NCBI RefSeq assembly: GCF_001428805.1
Contig: NZ_LMIS01000001.1
Span: 1,238,529-1,302,528 of the forward strand
Length of the DNA: 64,000 bases
Source: Aeromicrobium sp. Root236
Lineage (GTDB): Bacteria > Actinomycetota > Actinomycetes > Propionibacteriales > Nocardioidaceae
Direction: 5' to 3'
Positions 34,389-42,796 of the stretch are shown in pieces; the stretch's first letter is position 1, and the number at the start of each line of letters is the position of its first letter. Below the pieces are notes generated by a model that was not told the DNA's origin, searched no databases, and worked only from the letters and a program-made list of their open reading frames with translations. A program made the position numbers and the translations under genes.

Positions 34389-37094
34389 ATGGAGTCGATC
34401 AGTCGAGCAGACGCCCACACGACACTAGCCACCCTCCACGAGTCCACCGACGAGCGCGCCCTGCTCCTCATCGGTGAGCACGGCAGCGGCAAGAGCCACC
34501 TGTTGGCCGCCGCTCATGCATTGCCCACCGCCCCGACCGTGCTGTTGCGAATCCATCCGGAGGAGTGGCGATTCCCGCTCGCGGGGTTCGCCTCGCTGTT
34601 CGCAGCGCTCCGGCAGGATCCGTCGTCCGAGCCGCACCGCCACTTCGCGCTCCGGTCCGAGGAGCCCGATGCGTTGTTCGCCGCCGGCTACGACTTGCTG
34701 TCCCTGATCCGCGGCCTCGAGCTGCCGCCGACCGTCGCGCTCATCGACGACCTCGACCTGATGGACAGCGCGAGCCGTACGGTCCTCGGGACGATCGCGT
34801 CCCACCTCGCCGGCACGTCCCTGTGGATCGTGGCGACCGCCACCGAGATCCAGCCGGGAAGCGCGGTCCCGGGGTTCGAACCGGCCCACCTGCTGCCGTT
34901 CACACCCGACGAGATCGTCGCCATCACGATGGCGGACCACGACGTCGACGAGTCGACGGTGTGCATCCTCGCCAAGTACGCCGGCGGAAACCCCCGCGTC
35001 CTCGAGGAACAGGTCGCCAACCTGCAGGACGACCAGCTGCACGGCACGGCGTCGATCGCCCTGCCGCCGCGCGGCTCCAGCACGATCGAGCAGGTGACGG
35101 CCGGGACGCTCGACGGCCTCAGTGCGGCAGCGCGCGAGGTCCTCCAGCTGGTCGCCCTGGCGCCGCTGTGCCACGTCGGCACCCTCAGCGGCATCCTGCC
35201 CGATGCGGCGGACGACATCGAGGACCTCGTCGACGGTGGCGTGCTGACCCGTCGGGGACCCCACATCACGTTCACCGACCAACGGCTGCGCAGCCGTCTC
35301 TACTGGGACCAGGGCTCCAAGTCGCGCCGTCACAACCACGCCGCCCTGGCCGAGGCCTGCGAGCCGTACGACGAACGACTGACGATCTGGCACCACAGCT
35401 CGACCGCGCGGGGGCCGCAGAGCGTCGACCAGCTCCTCAGCGCCGCTGTCACGTTCGTCGACGAACGCCACGTGGGCGCCGCCGTCGAGTTCACGGAGCG
35501 AGCCCTGAACCGGGCCGAGCACATCGAGGATCACGCAGAGCCGCTCATCCGGTTGTGCAACCACCTCCTGTTGGATGGTCACCTGATCCTGGCGGACCGC
35601 TACAGCGCCCGCGCCCGCGCGGAGACGACAGCCCCCGAGCAGTCGATGGACATCCTCAACGTCAGGCTCATGGCCCGGCTCTTCCACAAGAAGCACCTGG
35701 TCGACGACGACCTGTCGACCCTTGCCGACCTGCACGCCGGGGCGAACCGCGAGGGCGCATGCTCCATGATCTGCCTCGGCGCCGCCTTCCGGTCGGAGCG
35801 ATGGGAGACCGATGAGGCCCGCCGTCTGGTGGAGCACGGGCTGCGCCTCGCCGACGGCGCCTCGGAGCTGACGCGACTCAAGCTGCTCGCCATGCAGGAC
35901 ATCGTCGACGGTATGGAAGGCACGACGATCACCGGGACACCTCCCACCATCGGGCTCGAGGACCCGATGACGGCGGACCCCGACCTGTTGCTGCTTCGGG
36001 CCAGAGCCCTGAGCGTGCACGAGGCCTACACGGATGCGCGGCAGCTCTTCACGACCGTCCGGAACCGCCCGACGAGTCGCAACGGCCTCCGCCACGACCT
36101 CGCGACGTACGGGACGATCCACAACGAGATCAACGCCACCGAGTTCCGCCTGGCGCGGGCGGCGGTCGACACCTGGCAGGGCAGGGCACCGTCGCTCACC
36201 CGAGGCACGTCCGCCTTCGCCTACGCGCAGGCCTGGTACGCCTACTCGTTGGGCCGGGAGGCAGAGGCGGACGAGCTCCTCGACCGGTGCATCGAGCTCG
36301 CGGCGGGCGAGGCCAGTCCGGCACTCCGCGCCCGCGCCATGGCCCTGCGCAGCGCGTTGCGCCTCCTGGCCGGAAATGCTGAGTCTGCCGTCAAGGAGCT
36401 GCGCGAGGTCAGCGCGGCCTCGACCCGGTTCCGCAACCCGACGTTGCTGCGTCATTGGGCCGACTACACCGAGGCCTGCGTCATGACCGGTCGCGTGCAG
36501 GAGGCCGCGGCCACCGTGACGGCGCTCGAGCGGCGACTCTCCTCCCACCGGTCGCGGTGGGGTGAGCTCGCCTTGTTGCGCTCCCGGGCGCTGGTCGACA
36601 CCGGAGAGTCCTCGCTCGACCTGTTCGACGCCGCCGTCAAGGAGTTCGGCCGGGACGAGCTGCCGTACGAGCTCGGTCGGACGCTGCGGTGCCTGGCGAT
36701 CCGTCAGGAAGAGCTCGGCATGACGGTGGAGGGCCGGCGCTCACGCATGGCCGCCGTCGCGGCGTTCGAGACCGCGGGGGCCGACGCCTGGGCCGCTCGT
36801 ACCGACCAGGCCCCGGTCGTCCCTGCCAGCACGAATCGGCGAACCGAGAGCGCGCCGATGCTGGATCAGCTCACCGAGGACGAGCGGGAGGTCGCGATCC
36901 GGGTCGTGCAGGGGCTGCGCAACCGCGAGATCGCCCAAGAGCTGTTCGTCTCGGTCCGGACCGTCGAGCTGCGACTCACCCACATCTATCGCTCGCTCGG
37001 CGTCCACTCCCGCGCCCAGCTCGTCGCGGTGCTCACCGGTGCCGGCGCTCCCGACGACGGTGCGCCGCCCAGCGCAACTGCGCCTCCGGCCTGA
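34389..37094 (+). CDS. Large ATP-binding LuxR-family (LAL-type) regulator (901 aa)
   Basis: The N-terminal AAA/STAND-type ATPase has Walker A GEHGSGKSHLL (about residues 29-39) and Walker B TVALIDDLDLMD. A long TPR-like helical middle follows (about residues 330-800). The C-terminal LuxR helix-turn-helix has LTEDEREVAIRVVQGLRNRE and LFVSVRTVELRLTHIYRSLG. The ATG at 34389 (MESISRA) is chosen because GAGGAG lies nine bases upstream. The longer frame upstream runs through the promoter region. LAL regulators often control secondary-metabolite or polymer clusters, so it is a strong candidate activator of the adjacent glycan operon. Confidence 0.88.
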   Translation: MESISRADAHTTLATLHESTDERALLLIGEHGSGKSHLLAAAHALPTAPTVLLRIHPEEWRFPLAGFASLFAALRQDPSSEPHRHFALRSEEPDALFAAGYDLLSLIRGLELPPTVALIDDLDLMDSASRTVLGTIASHLAGTSLWIVATATEIQPGSAVPGFEPAHLLPFTPDEIVAITMADHDVDESTVCILAKYAGGNPRVLEEQVANLQDDQLHGTASIALPPRGSSTIEQVTAGTLDGLSAAAREVLQLVALAPLCHVGTLSGILPDAADDIEDLVDGGVLTRRGPHITFTDQRLRSRLYWDQGSKSRRHNHAALAEACEPYDERLTIWHHSSTARGPQSVDQLLSAAVTFVDERHVGAAVEFTERALNRAEHIEDHAEPLIRLCNHLLLDGHLILADRYSARARAETTAPEQSMDILNVRLMARLFHKKHLVDDDLSTLADLHAGANREGACSMICLGAAFRSERWETDEARRLVEHGLRLADGASELTRLKLLAMQDIVDGMEGTTITGTPPTIGLEDPMTADPDLLLLRARALSVHEAYTDARQLFTTVRNRPTSRNGLRHDLATYGTIHNEINATEFRLARAAVDTWQGRAPSLTRGTSAFAYAQAWYAYSLGREAEADELLDRCIELAAGEASPALRARAMALRSALRLLAGNAESAVKELREVSAASTRFRNPTLLRHWADYTEACVMTGRVQEAAATVTALERRLSSHRSRWGELALLRSRALVDTGESSLDLFDAAVKEFGRDELPYELGRTLRCLAIRQEELGMTVEGRRSRMAAVAAFETAGADAWAARTDQAPVVPASTNRRTESAPMLDQLTEDEREVAIRVVQGLRNREIAQELFVSVRTVELRLTHIYRSLGVHSRAQLVAVLTGAGAPDDGAPPSATAPPA

Positions 37095-37315
37095 ACCATG
37101 GTGACGCCATTTCTCGTTGCGATGGCGGCAAACCACAGGCGATGCGGGTCCCCGCATCCGTCGGATTCGGGCGATTGCGGACGCCCGTAGGACTTCGGCA
37201 ATCCTGTTGTCGCCCCCTCCTGGACACCTGCATTGTCGTCACTAGTCCCGGACCAGTCCAACGGCTTGCCCGGGACAGGAACATCAGGCTCGAAACAACA
37301 ACAGGGGAGTTTTTC

Positions 37316-37390
37316 ATGGCCAATGATCAGATGGCACGCACGTCGCGCTCGGCTCCGCCCCGGCACGACTCGCAGCACGGGGGAATCTGA
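37316..37390 (+). CDS. 24-residue leader ORF upstream of the BldC-like gene
   Basis: ATG at 37316 follows a strong AGGGGAG site. The frame encodes 24 residues (MANDQMARTSRSAPPRHDSQ and four more), and its TGA is one base before the ATG of the BldC-like gene. The downstream gene's own site, GGGGGA, lies inside the last codons of the leader. Translation of the two should therefore be coupled. It may be a leader peptide that meters BldC-like synthesis. The peptide matches nothing known to me. Confidence 0.55.
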   Translation: MANDQMARTSRSAPPRHDSQHGGI

Positions 37391-37391
37391 G

Positions 37392-37598
37392 ATGAAGGTG
37401 GTCAACTCCCCAGACATGCTGATGCGCCCGGCCGAGGTCGCGGCGATATTCGACGTGCACACCAAGACGGTGTGCGAGTGGGCCAACGCGGGAAACCTCA
37501 CGGTGATCCGGACCATGGGCGGGCACCGGCGCTACCTGCGCGCCGAGGTCATGGCCCTGCGCAACGCGAAGGTCACCCTCCGCCGCTGGAAGGTCTGA
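37392..37598 (+). CDS. BldC-like MerR-type DNA-binding protein (68 aa)
   Basis: This small single winged-helix protein matches the Streptomyces developmental regulator BldC and phage excisionases. MRPAEVAAIFDVHTKTVCEW is the HTH and GGHRRYLRAEV the wing. BldC binds cooperatively to direct repeats and acts as activator or repressor. A coupled 24-codon ORF precedes it. Position beside a glycan cluster and a LAL regulator suggests control of surface differentiation. An excisionase role is less likely, as no integrase is nearby. The local 220 bp upstream holds a single TTGCGGA element at 37175. Confidence 0.86.
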   Translation: MKVVNSPDMLMRPAEVAAIFDVHTKTVCEWANAGNLTVIRTMGGHRRYLRAEVMALRNAKVTLRRWKV

Positions 37599-37626
37599 CC
37601 TGTCGACCGCAGGGACTCACCCGCAG

Positions 37627-38658
37627 GTGGCCAGGCTCGTGGGGGGCCTCCTCGTCGCCTTCCTGGTGCTCCCCACCCTGGCCATCACGACGGCCCGGCT
37701 GCAGTCAGGCACCAGTCTCTGGTGGGTGATCCTCCGCGCCTGCGCTCCGGTGGCGATCATCCCGTACGCGTTTGCGGTGATCGTGCTGGTCGTCCTGTCG
37801 TGGGGCTTTCGCAGCGTGACCCGACCTGTCGCCCTCCCGGTGCTGGCGGTGGTCACGTCGCTGCTCCTCCTGCACGTGTGGTGGTTCGTCAAGCCGTTCC
37901 TGGCCGACGCCCCGGGCTCCGCGACCGCCAACCGATTCTCGGTCATGACCGCGAACCTGCACATCGGGCGCGCCGATCCGGAGTCCCTGCTCGAGGCGGT
38001 CGATCGTGAGGGGGTCGACATCCTCGTCCTCGAGGAGATCACCCCTTCCGCCCTGGCCGAGCTGGACCGACTCGGACTGGAGCGGCGGCTGAAGCATCGC
38101 GCCGGCACCGCCCAGGTCAACCGTGACGGGATCATGCTGTTCACCAACGAGCCCCTCCGGGACGTCGCCACCATCGCGACCAGCACCCCGGGGTTCGGCG
38201 TGCAGCTGGCGACCGCCGGCGGCCCGCTGAGAGTTCTCGCGGTGCACCCCATCGCCCCGAACAACGGCGTCGCGCAGTGGTCCAGAGATCTCGATCTCAT
38301 CCTCGCCACGGCCAAGGCTTCGCACGAGCCGACGCTGGTCGCCGGTGACTTCAACGCCACGTTGGACCATCCGCAGCTCGAGACCCTTCTGCGGGCGGAC
38401 TACCGAGATGCCAGCGCCGACGCCGGCCTGGTCTGGAGACCCACGTGGCCGTCCTCCGATCACGTCCGGCTCATCGGCCTGAGGCTGCCGGCCATGTTCG
38501 GCCTCGACCACGTCTTCATGCGTGGTCCGCTGGAGGCGACGGACGCGCATGTGCAGGCGGTGCCCGGTACGGACCATCGCGCGCTGGTGACCCGCATCGC
38601 GTGGACCGATGCGGCGGACGACGTCGACCAGCAGCCTCAGCGCACCGCTTCGCCGTAG
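37627..38658 (+). CDS. Membrane protein with endonuclease/exonuclease/phosphatase (EEP) domain (343 aa)
   Basis: Three N-terminal hydrophobic helices (about residues 3-22, 33-58 and 66-92) anchor a C-terminal EEP domain. Catalytic motifs are FSVMTANLHIG, DILVLEEI (metal-binding Glu), VAGDFNAT and the terminal TDHRALVTRI (catalytic His). This UPF family is thought to hydrolyse phosphodiester or phospholipid substrates at the membrane surface. The start is GTG at 37627, 28 bp after the BldC-like gene. It overlaps the convergent WYL gene by 22 bp. Confidence 0.87.
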   Translation: MARLVGGLLVAFLVLPTLAITTARLQSGTSLWWVILRACAPVAIIPYAFAVIVLVVLSWGFRSVTRPVALPVLAVVTSLLLLHVWWFVKPFLADAPGSATANRFSVMTANLHIGRADPESLLEAVDREGVDILVLEEITPSALAELDRLGLERRLKHRAGTAQVNRDGIMLFTNEPLRDVATIATSTPGFGVQLATAGGPLRVLAVHPIAPNNGVAQWSRDLDLILATAKASHEPTLVAGDFNATLDHPQLETLLRADYRDASADAGLVWRPTWPSSDHVRLIGLRLPAMFGLDHVFMRGPLEATDAHVQAVPGTDHRALVTRIAWTDAADDVDQQPQRTASP

Positions 38659-39593
38659 CGGCGACTGAGCACCCGCAGACGCTCGACCAGCTCTGGGGGG
38701 CCGTCGACGCGGATGTCCATGTCGAGCAGGCCCACGTACACCGCCATGGTCCCGAAGCTGTCGGCCCCGGTGATCAGGACGCACGACTCGTCGTCGACCG
38801 GCTCGACGATGCCGACCGCGGGGTTGATCCTCGCCACGACCTCGGAGGCCGGAGCCAGCACCGTGATGCGCGCATGCACGGCCCAGCCCTCGTAGGCGAC
38901 GGCCCGCATGACGTACGCGCTGACGTCCTCGTCCGGGAGGGGCTGCGGGGGGAACCGCCGACCGGTGCGCATGCGCAGCGCCATCCGGTCGAGGCGGAAG
39001 ACGCCCCACGAGTCGGCATCCGGGTCACGGCCCAGGAGGTACCACCGGCGCTCCCAGCTGACGAGCTGGTACGGCTCGACGAGCCGGGGCTCACCGTCGT
39101 AGTCGAACCGCAGCCACTCGGTGTCGCGGATCGCCGCCGCCACCGCCGTCAGCGTCTCGGGATCGAACCGCGGGTCGGCATCCGGGATGCCCGCGTCGTC
39201 GGCGACCTGGGTCGTGACCTGAGAGAGCGTCGCGACCTGGCGCCGCAGGCGTGAGGGCAGCACCTGCTCGAGCTTGGCGAGCGCGAGCGCGCTGCTCTCG
39301 GCGACCCGCTCGACCGCACTCGTCGACGCGGCGCGCAGGCCGAGCACGACGGCGATCGCCTCGTCGTCCTCGAGCAGCAGCGGCGGCAGCGCGGCACCGG
39401 CGCCGAGCCGGTAGCTCCCGTGCACGCCGCGCTCGGCGTTGACGGGGTAGCCGAGGTTGCGCAGCCGGTCGATGTCGTTGCGGATCGTGCGCGTCGTCAC
39501 CTCGAGCCGTTCGGCCAGCTCGGAGCCGGACCACTGGGGCCTGGACTGCAGGAGAGAGAGGAGTGCGAGCAGCCTCGCAGACGTGTCGATCAT
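38637..39593 (-). CDS. HTH/WYL-domain transcriptional regulator (318 aa)
   Basis: An N-terminal type-11 helix-turn-helix (LLSLLQSRPQWSGSELAERL, then RTIRNDIDRLRNLGY) is followed by a WYL ligand-binding domain (about residues 140-220, with QLVSWERRWYLLGRD) and a WCX extension. WYL regulators sense ligands or nucleic-acid ends and control neighbouring genes. The gene is divergent from an epoxide hydrolase with a 34-bp operator-like palindrome between them, so local control is likely. Confidence 0.9.
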   Translation of the reverse strand: MIDTSARLLALLSLLQSRPQWSGSELAERLEVTTRTIRNDIDRLRNLGYPVNAERGVHGSYRLGAGAALPPLLLEDDEAIAVVLGLRAASTSAVERVAESSALALAKLEQVLPSRLRRQVATLSQVTTQVADDAGIPDADPRFDPETLTAVAAAIRDTEWLRFDYDGEPRLVEPYQLVSWERRWYLLGRDPDADSWGVFRLDRMALRMRTGRRFPPQPLPDEDVSAYVMRAVAYEGWAVHARITVLAPASEVVARINPAVGIVEPVDDESCVLITGADSFGTMAVYVGLLDMDIRVDGPPELVERLRVLSRRYGEAVR

Positions 39594-39610
39594 GGGTGAA
39601 AACTTATCCC

Positions 39611-39644
39611 AGAACTAGGAATCAAACGTTCCTATATCAGTTCT
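39611..39644. promoter_or_regulatory. Nested palindrome in the WYL/epoxide hydrolase divergent promoter
   Basis: Outer arms AGAACT / AGTTCT (39611-39616 and 39639-39644) and inner arms AGGAA / TTCCT (39617-39621 and 39629-39633) lie in the 62-bp AT-rich intergenic region. This is a likely WYL-protein operator. It ends 11 bp before the hydrolase ATG. Confidence 0.55.
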
Positions 39645-39655
39645 ACGGTAGATTC

Positions 39656-40804
39656 ATGACCACACAGCGAAGCACCTCATCCGACATCCGCCCCTTCGTC
39701 ATCGACATCCCGCAGGCCGAGCTCGACGACCTCGACAACCGGCTCGCCCGGACCCGCTACCCGGCGCCCGCACCTGGCGACGACTGGACGTACGGCGTGC
39801 CCAACCACTACCTCGAGGAGATGGTGGCGCAGTGGCGCGGCGAGTTCGACTGGCGCGAGCAGGAGGCGCGGATGAACGAGTTCCCGCACTACCTGACCGA
39901 CATCGACGGCCAGACGATCCACTTCATCCACGTGCCGTCGACGGAGGCCGGCGCGACACCCCTCCTGCTGCTGCACACCTACCCCGGCTCGTTCGTCGAC
40001 TTCCTCGACATGATCGGCCCGCTCACCGACCCGGTCGCGCACGGCGGCAGGGCCGAGGACGCGTTCTCCGTCGTCGTGCCCTCGATGCCCGGCTTCGCGT
40101 TCAGCACGCCCGTCACGGACCACGGCTGGACCATGGCACGGGTGGCCCGTACGTACGACACCCTCATGCGCAAGCTGGGCTACGACTCGTACGGCGCGCA
40201 CGGCAGCGACGGCGGCGCGATGGTCGCTCGCGAGCTCGGTCTGCTGCAGCCCGAAGGCTTCCTGGGCCTGCACGTCCTGCAGCTGTTCTCGTTCCCCTCG
40301 GGCGATCCCGCGGAGTTCGAGAAGCTCGAGCCCAAGGACTACGCCGCCCTCGAGCACATGAAGTGGTTCCAGTCGGTCGGCGGCTACAACGCGATCAACG
40401 CGTCGCGCCCCCAGACGGTTGCCGCCGGGATCTCGGACTCCCCCGTCGGCCAGCTGGCCTGGAACGAGCTGTTCATGTCGTTCGGCAACGGCACGAGCCT
40501 GGTCACCCGCGAACAGATCCTGACCGAGGTGTCGCTCGAGTGGTTCACCAACACCTCGGCGAGCGTCGGCCGCTACCACTACTCCGAGGCGCACGCCGGG
40601 GCTGAGCCCGCGGTCAACCACGCACGTACGGGCGTCGCGGTGTTCGCCGACGACTTCAAGTCGATCCGCACGTTCGCCGATCGCGACAACAGCAACATCG
40701 TGCACTGGACCGAGCACGAGACCGGTGGGCACTACGCCTCGCTCGAGCGTCCCGACGCCGTTGCCGCCGACCTGCGCGAGTTCTTCGGCAACCTGGAGGG
40801 ATGA
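39656..40804 (+). CDS. Epoxide hydrolase-family alpha/beta hydrolase (382 aa)
   Basis: An EHN-type N-terminal segment (SSDIRPFVIDIPQAELDDLD) precedes an alpha/beta hydrolase core. The oxyanion loop is LLLHTYPGSFVDF, the nucleophile elbow YGAHGSDGGAM contains the Asp nucleophile, and the catalytic His is in ETGGHYASLERP. It would open epoxides to diols via an ester intermediate. ATG 39656 (MTTQRST) is favoured over an in-frame upstream ATG that lies within the divergent regulator's coding start. No ribosome-binding site is evident, so the transcript may be leaderless. Confidence 0.9.
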   Translation: MTTQRSTSSDIRPFVIDIPQAELDDLDNRLARTRYPAPAPGDDWTYGVPNHYLEEMVAQWRGEFDWREQEARMNEFPHYLTDIDGQTIHFIHVPSTEAGATPLLLLHTYPGSFVDFLDMIGPLTDPVAHGGRAEDAFSVVVPSMPGFAFSTPVTDHGWTMARVARTYDTLMRKLGYDSYGAHGSDGGAMVARELGLLQPEGFLGLHVLQLFSFPSGDPAEFEKLEPKDYAALEHMKWFQSVGGYNAINASRPQTVAAGISDSPVGQLAWNELFMSFGNGTSLVTREQILTEVSLEWFTNTSASVGRYHYSEAHAGAEPAVNHARTGVAVFADDFKSIRTFADRDNSNIVHWTEHETGGHYASLERPDAVAADLREFFGNLEG

Positions 40805-40815
40805 GGACGGACCCA

Positions 40816-40851
40816 CGAGAGCGCCACGGCCACCCGGTCGTGGCGCTCTCG
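40816..40851. terminator. Bidirectional hairpin between epoxide hydrolase and VOC genes
   Basis: A perfect 13-bp inverted repeat (40816-40828 and 40839-40851, 10-nt loop) fills the 48-bp gap between two convergent genes. It lacks a T-tract on either side but is well placed to end both transcripts. Confidence 0.75.
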
Positions 40852-40852
40852 G

Positions 40853-41230
40853 TCATCCTCCGTAAGGGCGGGTGATGATCTCCAGGTTGTGGCCGTTGGG
40901 ATCGGTCCAGTAGACCCCGCGGCCGCCGTCGTTGTGGTTGATGTCGTCGGGCCGGCGGTGGAACGGATCTGCCCAGTACGCCAGGCCGCGTTCCTTGATC
41001 CGGCCGAAGACCTCGTCGAACTCGTCGTCGCTGACGAGGAACGCGTAGTGCTGCGGGTGCACCGGGCCCTGCGCGTCGACGAAGTCGAGCGAGACGTCGT
41101 TGCCGGTCTCCAGCACGAGGAACGGCCCGTACGACTGGGGATCCGGCAGGCCGAGGATCTCGGCGAAGAACGTCGCCGCCTCGCGCTTGTCGCGGGACTC
41201 GACGATCGTGTGGTTGAGCTGAGCTGTCAT
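40853..41230 (-). CDS. VOC/glyoxalase-family metalloprotein (125 aa)
   Basis: This is a single vicinal-oxygen-chelate domain. Two His and one Glu metal ligands are at the expected places (LNHTIV, HPQHYAF, GHNLEIITR). Families with this length include bleomycin/fosfomycin resistance proteins and isomerases; the substrate is not evident. It lies 34 bp downstream of the DHA2 exporter on the same strand and is probably co-expressed. A resistance or detoxification pair under the divergent TetR is plausible. Confidence 0.85.
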   Translation of the reverse strand: MTAQLNHTIVESRDKREAATFFAEILGLPDPQSYGPFLVLETGNDVSLDFVDAQGPVHPQHYAFLVSDDEFDEVFGRIKERGLAYWADPFHRRPDDINHNDGGRGVYWTDPNGHNLEIITRPYGG

Positions 41231-41264
41231 GACGTTGCTCCTCCTGTGTCGATGATGGTGGGGT

Positions 41265-42716
41265 TCAGCGGCCTTCGCCAGAGGCGAGCCGAGGACTGCG
41301 CGGCAGGAACCCCGCAGGAACGATCGCCAGCGCAGCGAGGGCGAGCGGCCACCAGAACGTGCTGCCGAACGCGTCGGCGGTCGCCTCGACGAGGTCTGTG
41401 CCGACTGCCCGCGCCTGGCTGAGCTGGTGCTGCAGCACCGCGGCGAAGAACGCCGTGCCGATCGCGCCGCCGATCCGCTGCGTCACGTTGAGCGTCGCCG
41501 TCGCGCCCGGCATGGCGGCCCGGTCGAGCTTCGCGTACGCCGTCGCCATGACCGGCGCCATGACACACCCGGTGCCGATGCCGATCACGAGAAGGGCCGC
41601 GGACATCACGACGTAGCTCGTGCCGGCGGTCGAGGCGGTGTAGGCAGCCAGGCCGGCGACGATGAGCGACAGTCCGGCCAGCACCGAGACCCTGCCCTTG
41701 CCCCGGTCGGCGAGCCGGCCCGTGACGGCCATCGCGAGTGCGGCACCGACGCCCTGCGGCACCAGCAGCAGCCCTGTCGTGCTGGCGGACTCGCCCCGCA
41801 CCACCTGGTAGTACAGCGGCAGCAGGAGCATCGAGCCGATCAGAACGGCACCGAGCAGCACCTGGATCGCGACCGCCAGGGTGAAGGTGCGGTTGGCGAA
41901 CAGACGCAGGTCCAGCAGCGGCTTGTCGACGCGCAGCGCGTGCCGCACGAAGACCGCGATCAGCGCGGCGCCCGCTGCGACGGCTGCCCACGCCGTGACC
42001 TCGTCGAGCCCGCCACGCTCGGCGAGCACCGACAGCCCGTACACGAAGGACACGACACCAGGGGTCAGGACGGAGAGGCCGAGCACGTCGAGCCGCTCGG
42101 TGCGCATGCTGGGCTTGCGCTCGATGACCCGCGACGACAGCCAGAACGCGAGGAGGCCGAGCGGGATGTTCAGGACGAACATCCATCGCCACGACACGTT
42201 GGACACGACCAGGCCACCGACGACAGGGCCCATGACCGGCCCGAGCATCATCGGGATGCCGACGATGCTCATCGCCCGGCCCATGCGCTGCGGTCCTGCG
42301 GCCTGCGCGACGAGCGTCATGCCGACCGGCATGACCATGCCGCCACCGAGTCCCTGGAGCACGCGGAAGACGATGAGGCTCTCGGTCGACCAGGCCGTCG
42401 CGCACAGGGCGGAGGCGCCGACGAACAGCGCGAGCGAGAAGAGCCAGACCTGCTTGCCGCCGAACCGCGCGGCAGCCCAGCCCGTCACCGGGATGACGGC
42501 AGCGAGCGCCAGCATGTAGCCGGTCATGACCCACTGGATCGTGGGCATCGGTGAGCCGAAGTCGCGGCCCAGCGTCTCGATCGCCACGCTGACGATCGTG
42601 GAGTCGAGCACCGTCATGACGGCGCCGAGCACGACGACGGCGGCGACCGCCACGACGTGTCGTTCGAGCGGCCCCGTCTCGGAAGCGTCGGGTGGCATCT
42701 GATGCGTGGTGGCCAT
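41265..42716 (-). CDS. DHA2-family MFS multidrug exporter (483 aa)
   Basis: This is a 14-helix proton-driven exporter of the EmrB/QacA type. The conserved helix 1 motif is MTVLDSTIVSVAIETLG. Motif C appears as GIPMMLGPVMGPVVGG in helix 5, and GRLADRGKGRVSVLAG is the repeat of motif A. ATG 42716 is used because GGGAGAAG lies just upstream; a more distal in-frame ATG lies in the operator. It is divergent from a TetR gene, with the operator-like palindrome at 42742-42758. Substrates are unknown. Confidence 0.92.
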   Translation of the reverse strand: MATTHQMPPDASETGPLERHVVAVAAVVVLGAVMTVLDSTIVSVAIETLGRDFGSPMPTIQWVMTGYMLALAAVIPVTGWAAARFGGKQVWLFSLALFVGASALCATAWSTESLIVFRVLQGLGGGMVMPVGMTLVAQAAGPQRMGRAMSIVGIPMMLGPVMGPVVGGLVVSNVSWRWMFVLNIPLGLLAFWLSSRVIERKPSMRTERLDVLGLSVLTPGVVSFVYGLSVLAERGGLDEVTAWAAVAAGAALIAVFVRHALRVDKPLLDLRLFANRTFTLAVAIQVLLGAVLIGSMLLLPLYYQVVRGESASTTGLLLVPQGVGAALAMAVTGRLADRGKGRVSVLAGLSLIVAGLAAYTASTAGTSYVVMSAALLVIGIGTGCVMAPVMATAYAKLDRAAMPGATATLNVTQRIGGAIGTAFFAAVLQHQLSQARAVGTDLVEATADAFGSTFWWPLALAALAIVPAGFLPRSPRLASGEGR

Positions 42717-42741
42717 GGTCTTCTCCCGTCCTGGAAACGTA

Positions 42742-42758
42742 TTTAGGGTCACTCTAAA
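42742..42758. promoter_or_regulatory. TetR operator between exporter and regulator
   Basis: TTTAGGGTCACTCTAAA is a near-perfect 17-bp palindrome (TTTAGnGTsACnCTAAA) in an unusually AT-rich 80-bp divergent promoter. A related half, AAATTTAGACTCAC, follows. It is the obvious binding site for the TetR at 42797. Confidence 0.72.
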
Positions 42759-42796
42759 TTTAGACTCACCCCAATGTCAACTGGTATGCTCATGAC

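Noticed and set aside
37392-37598. BldC-like gene as a phage excisionase
   Set aside because: No integrase, attachment site or other phage gene is nearby. Its sequence GGHRRYLRAEV and the context fit a chromosomal BldC-type regulator better.
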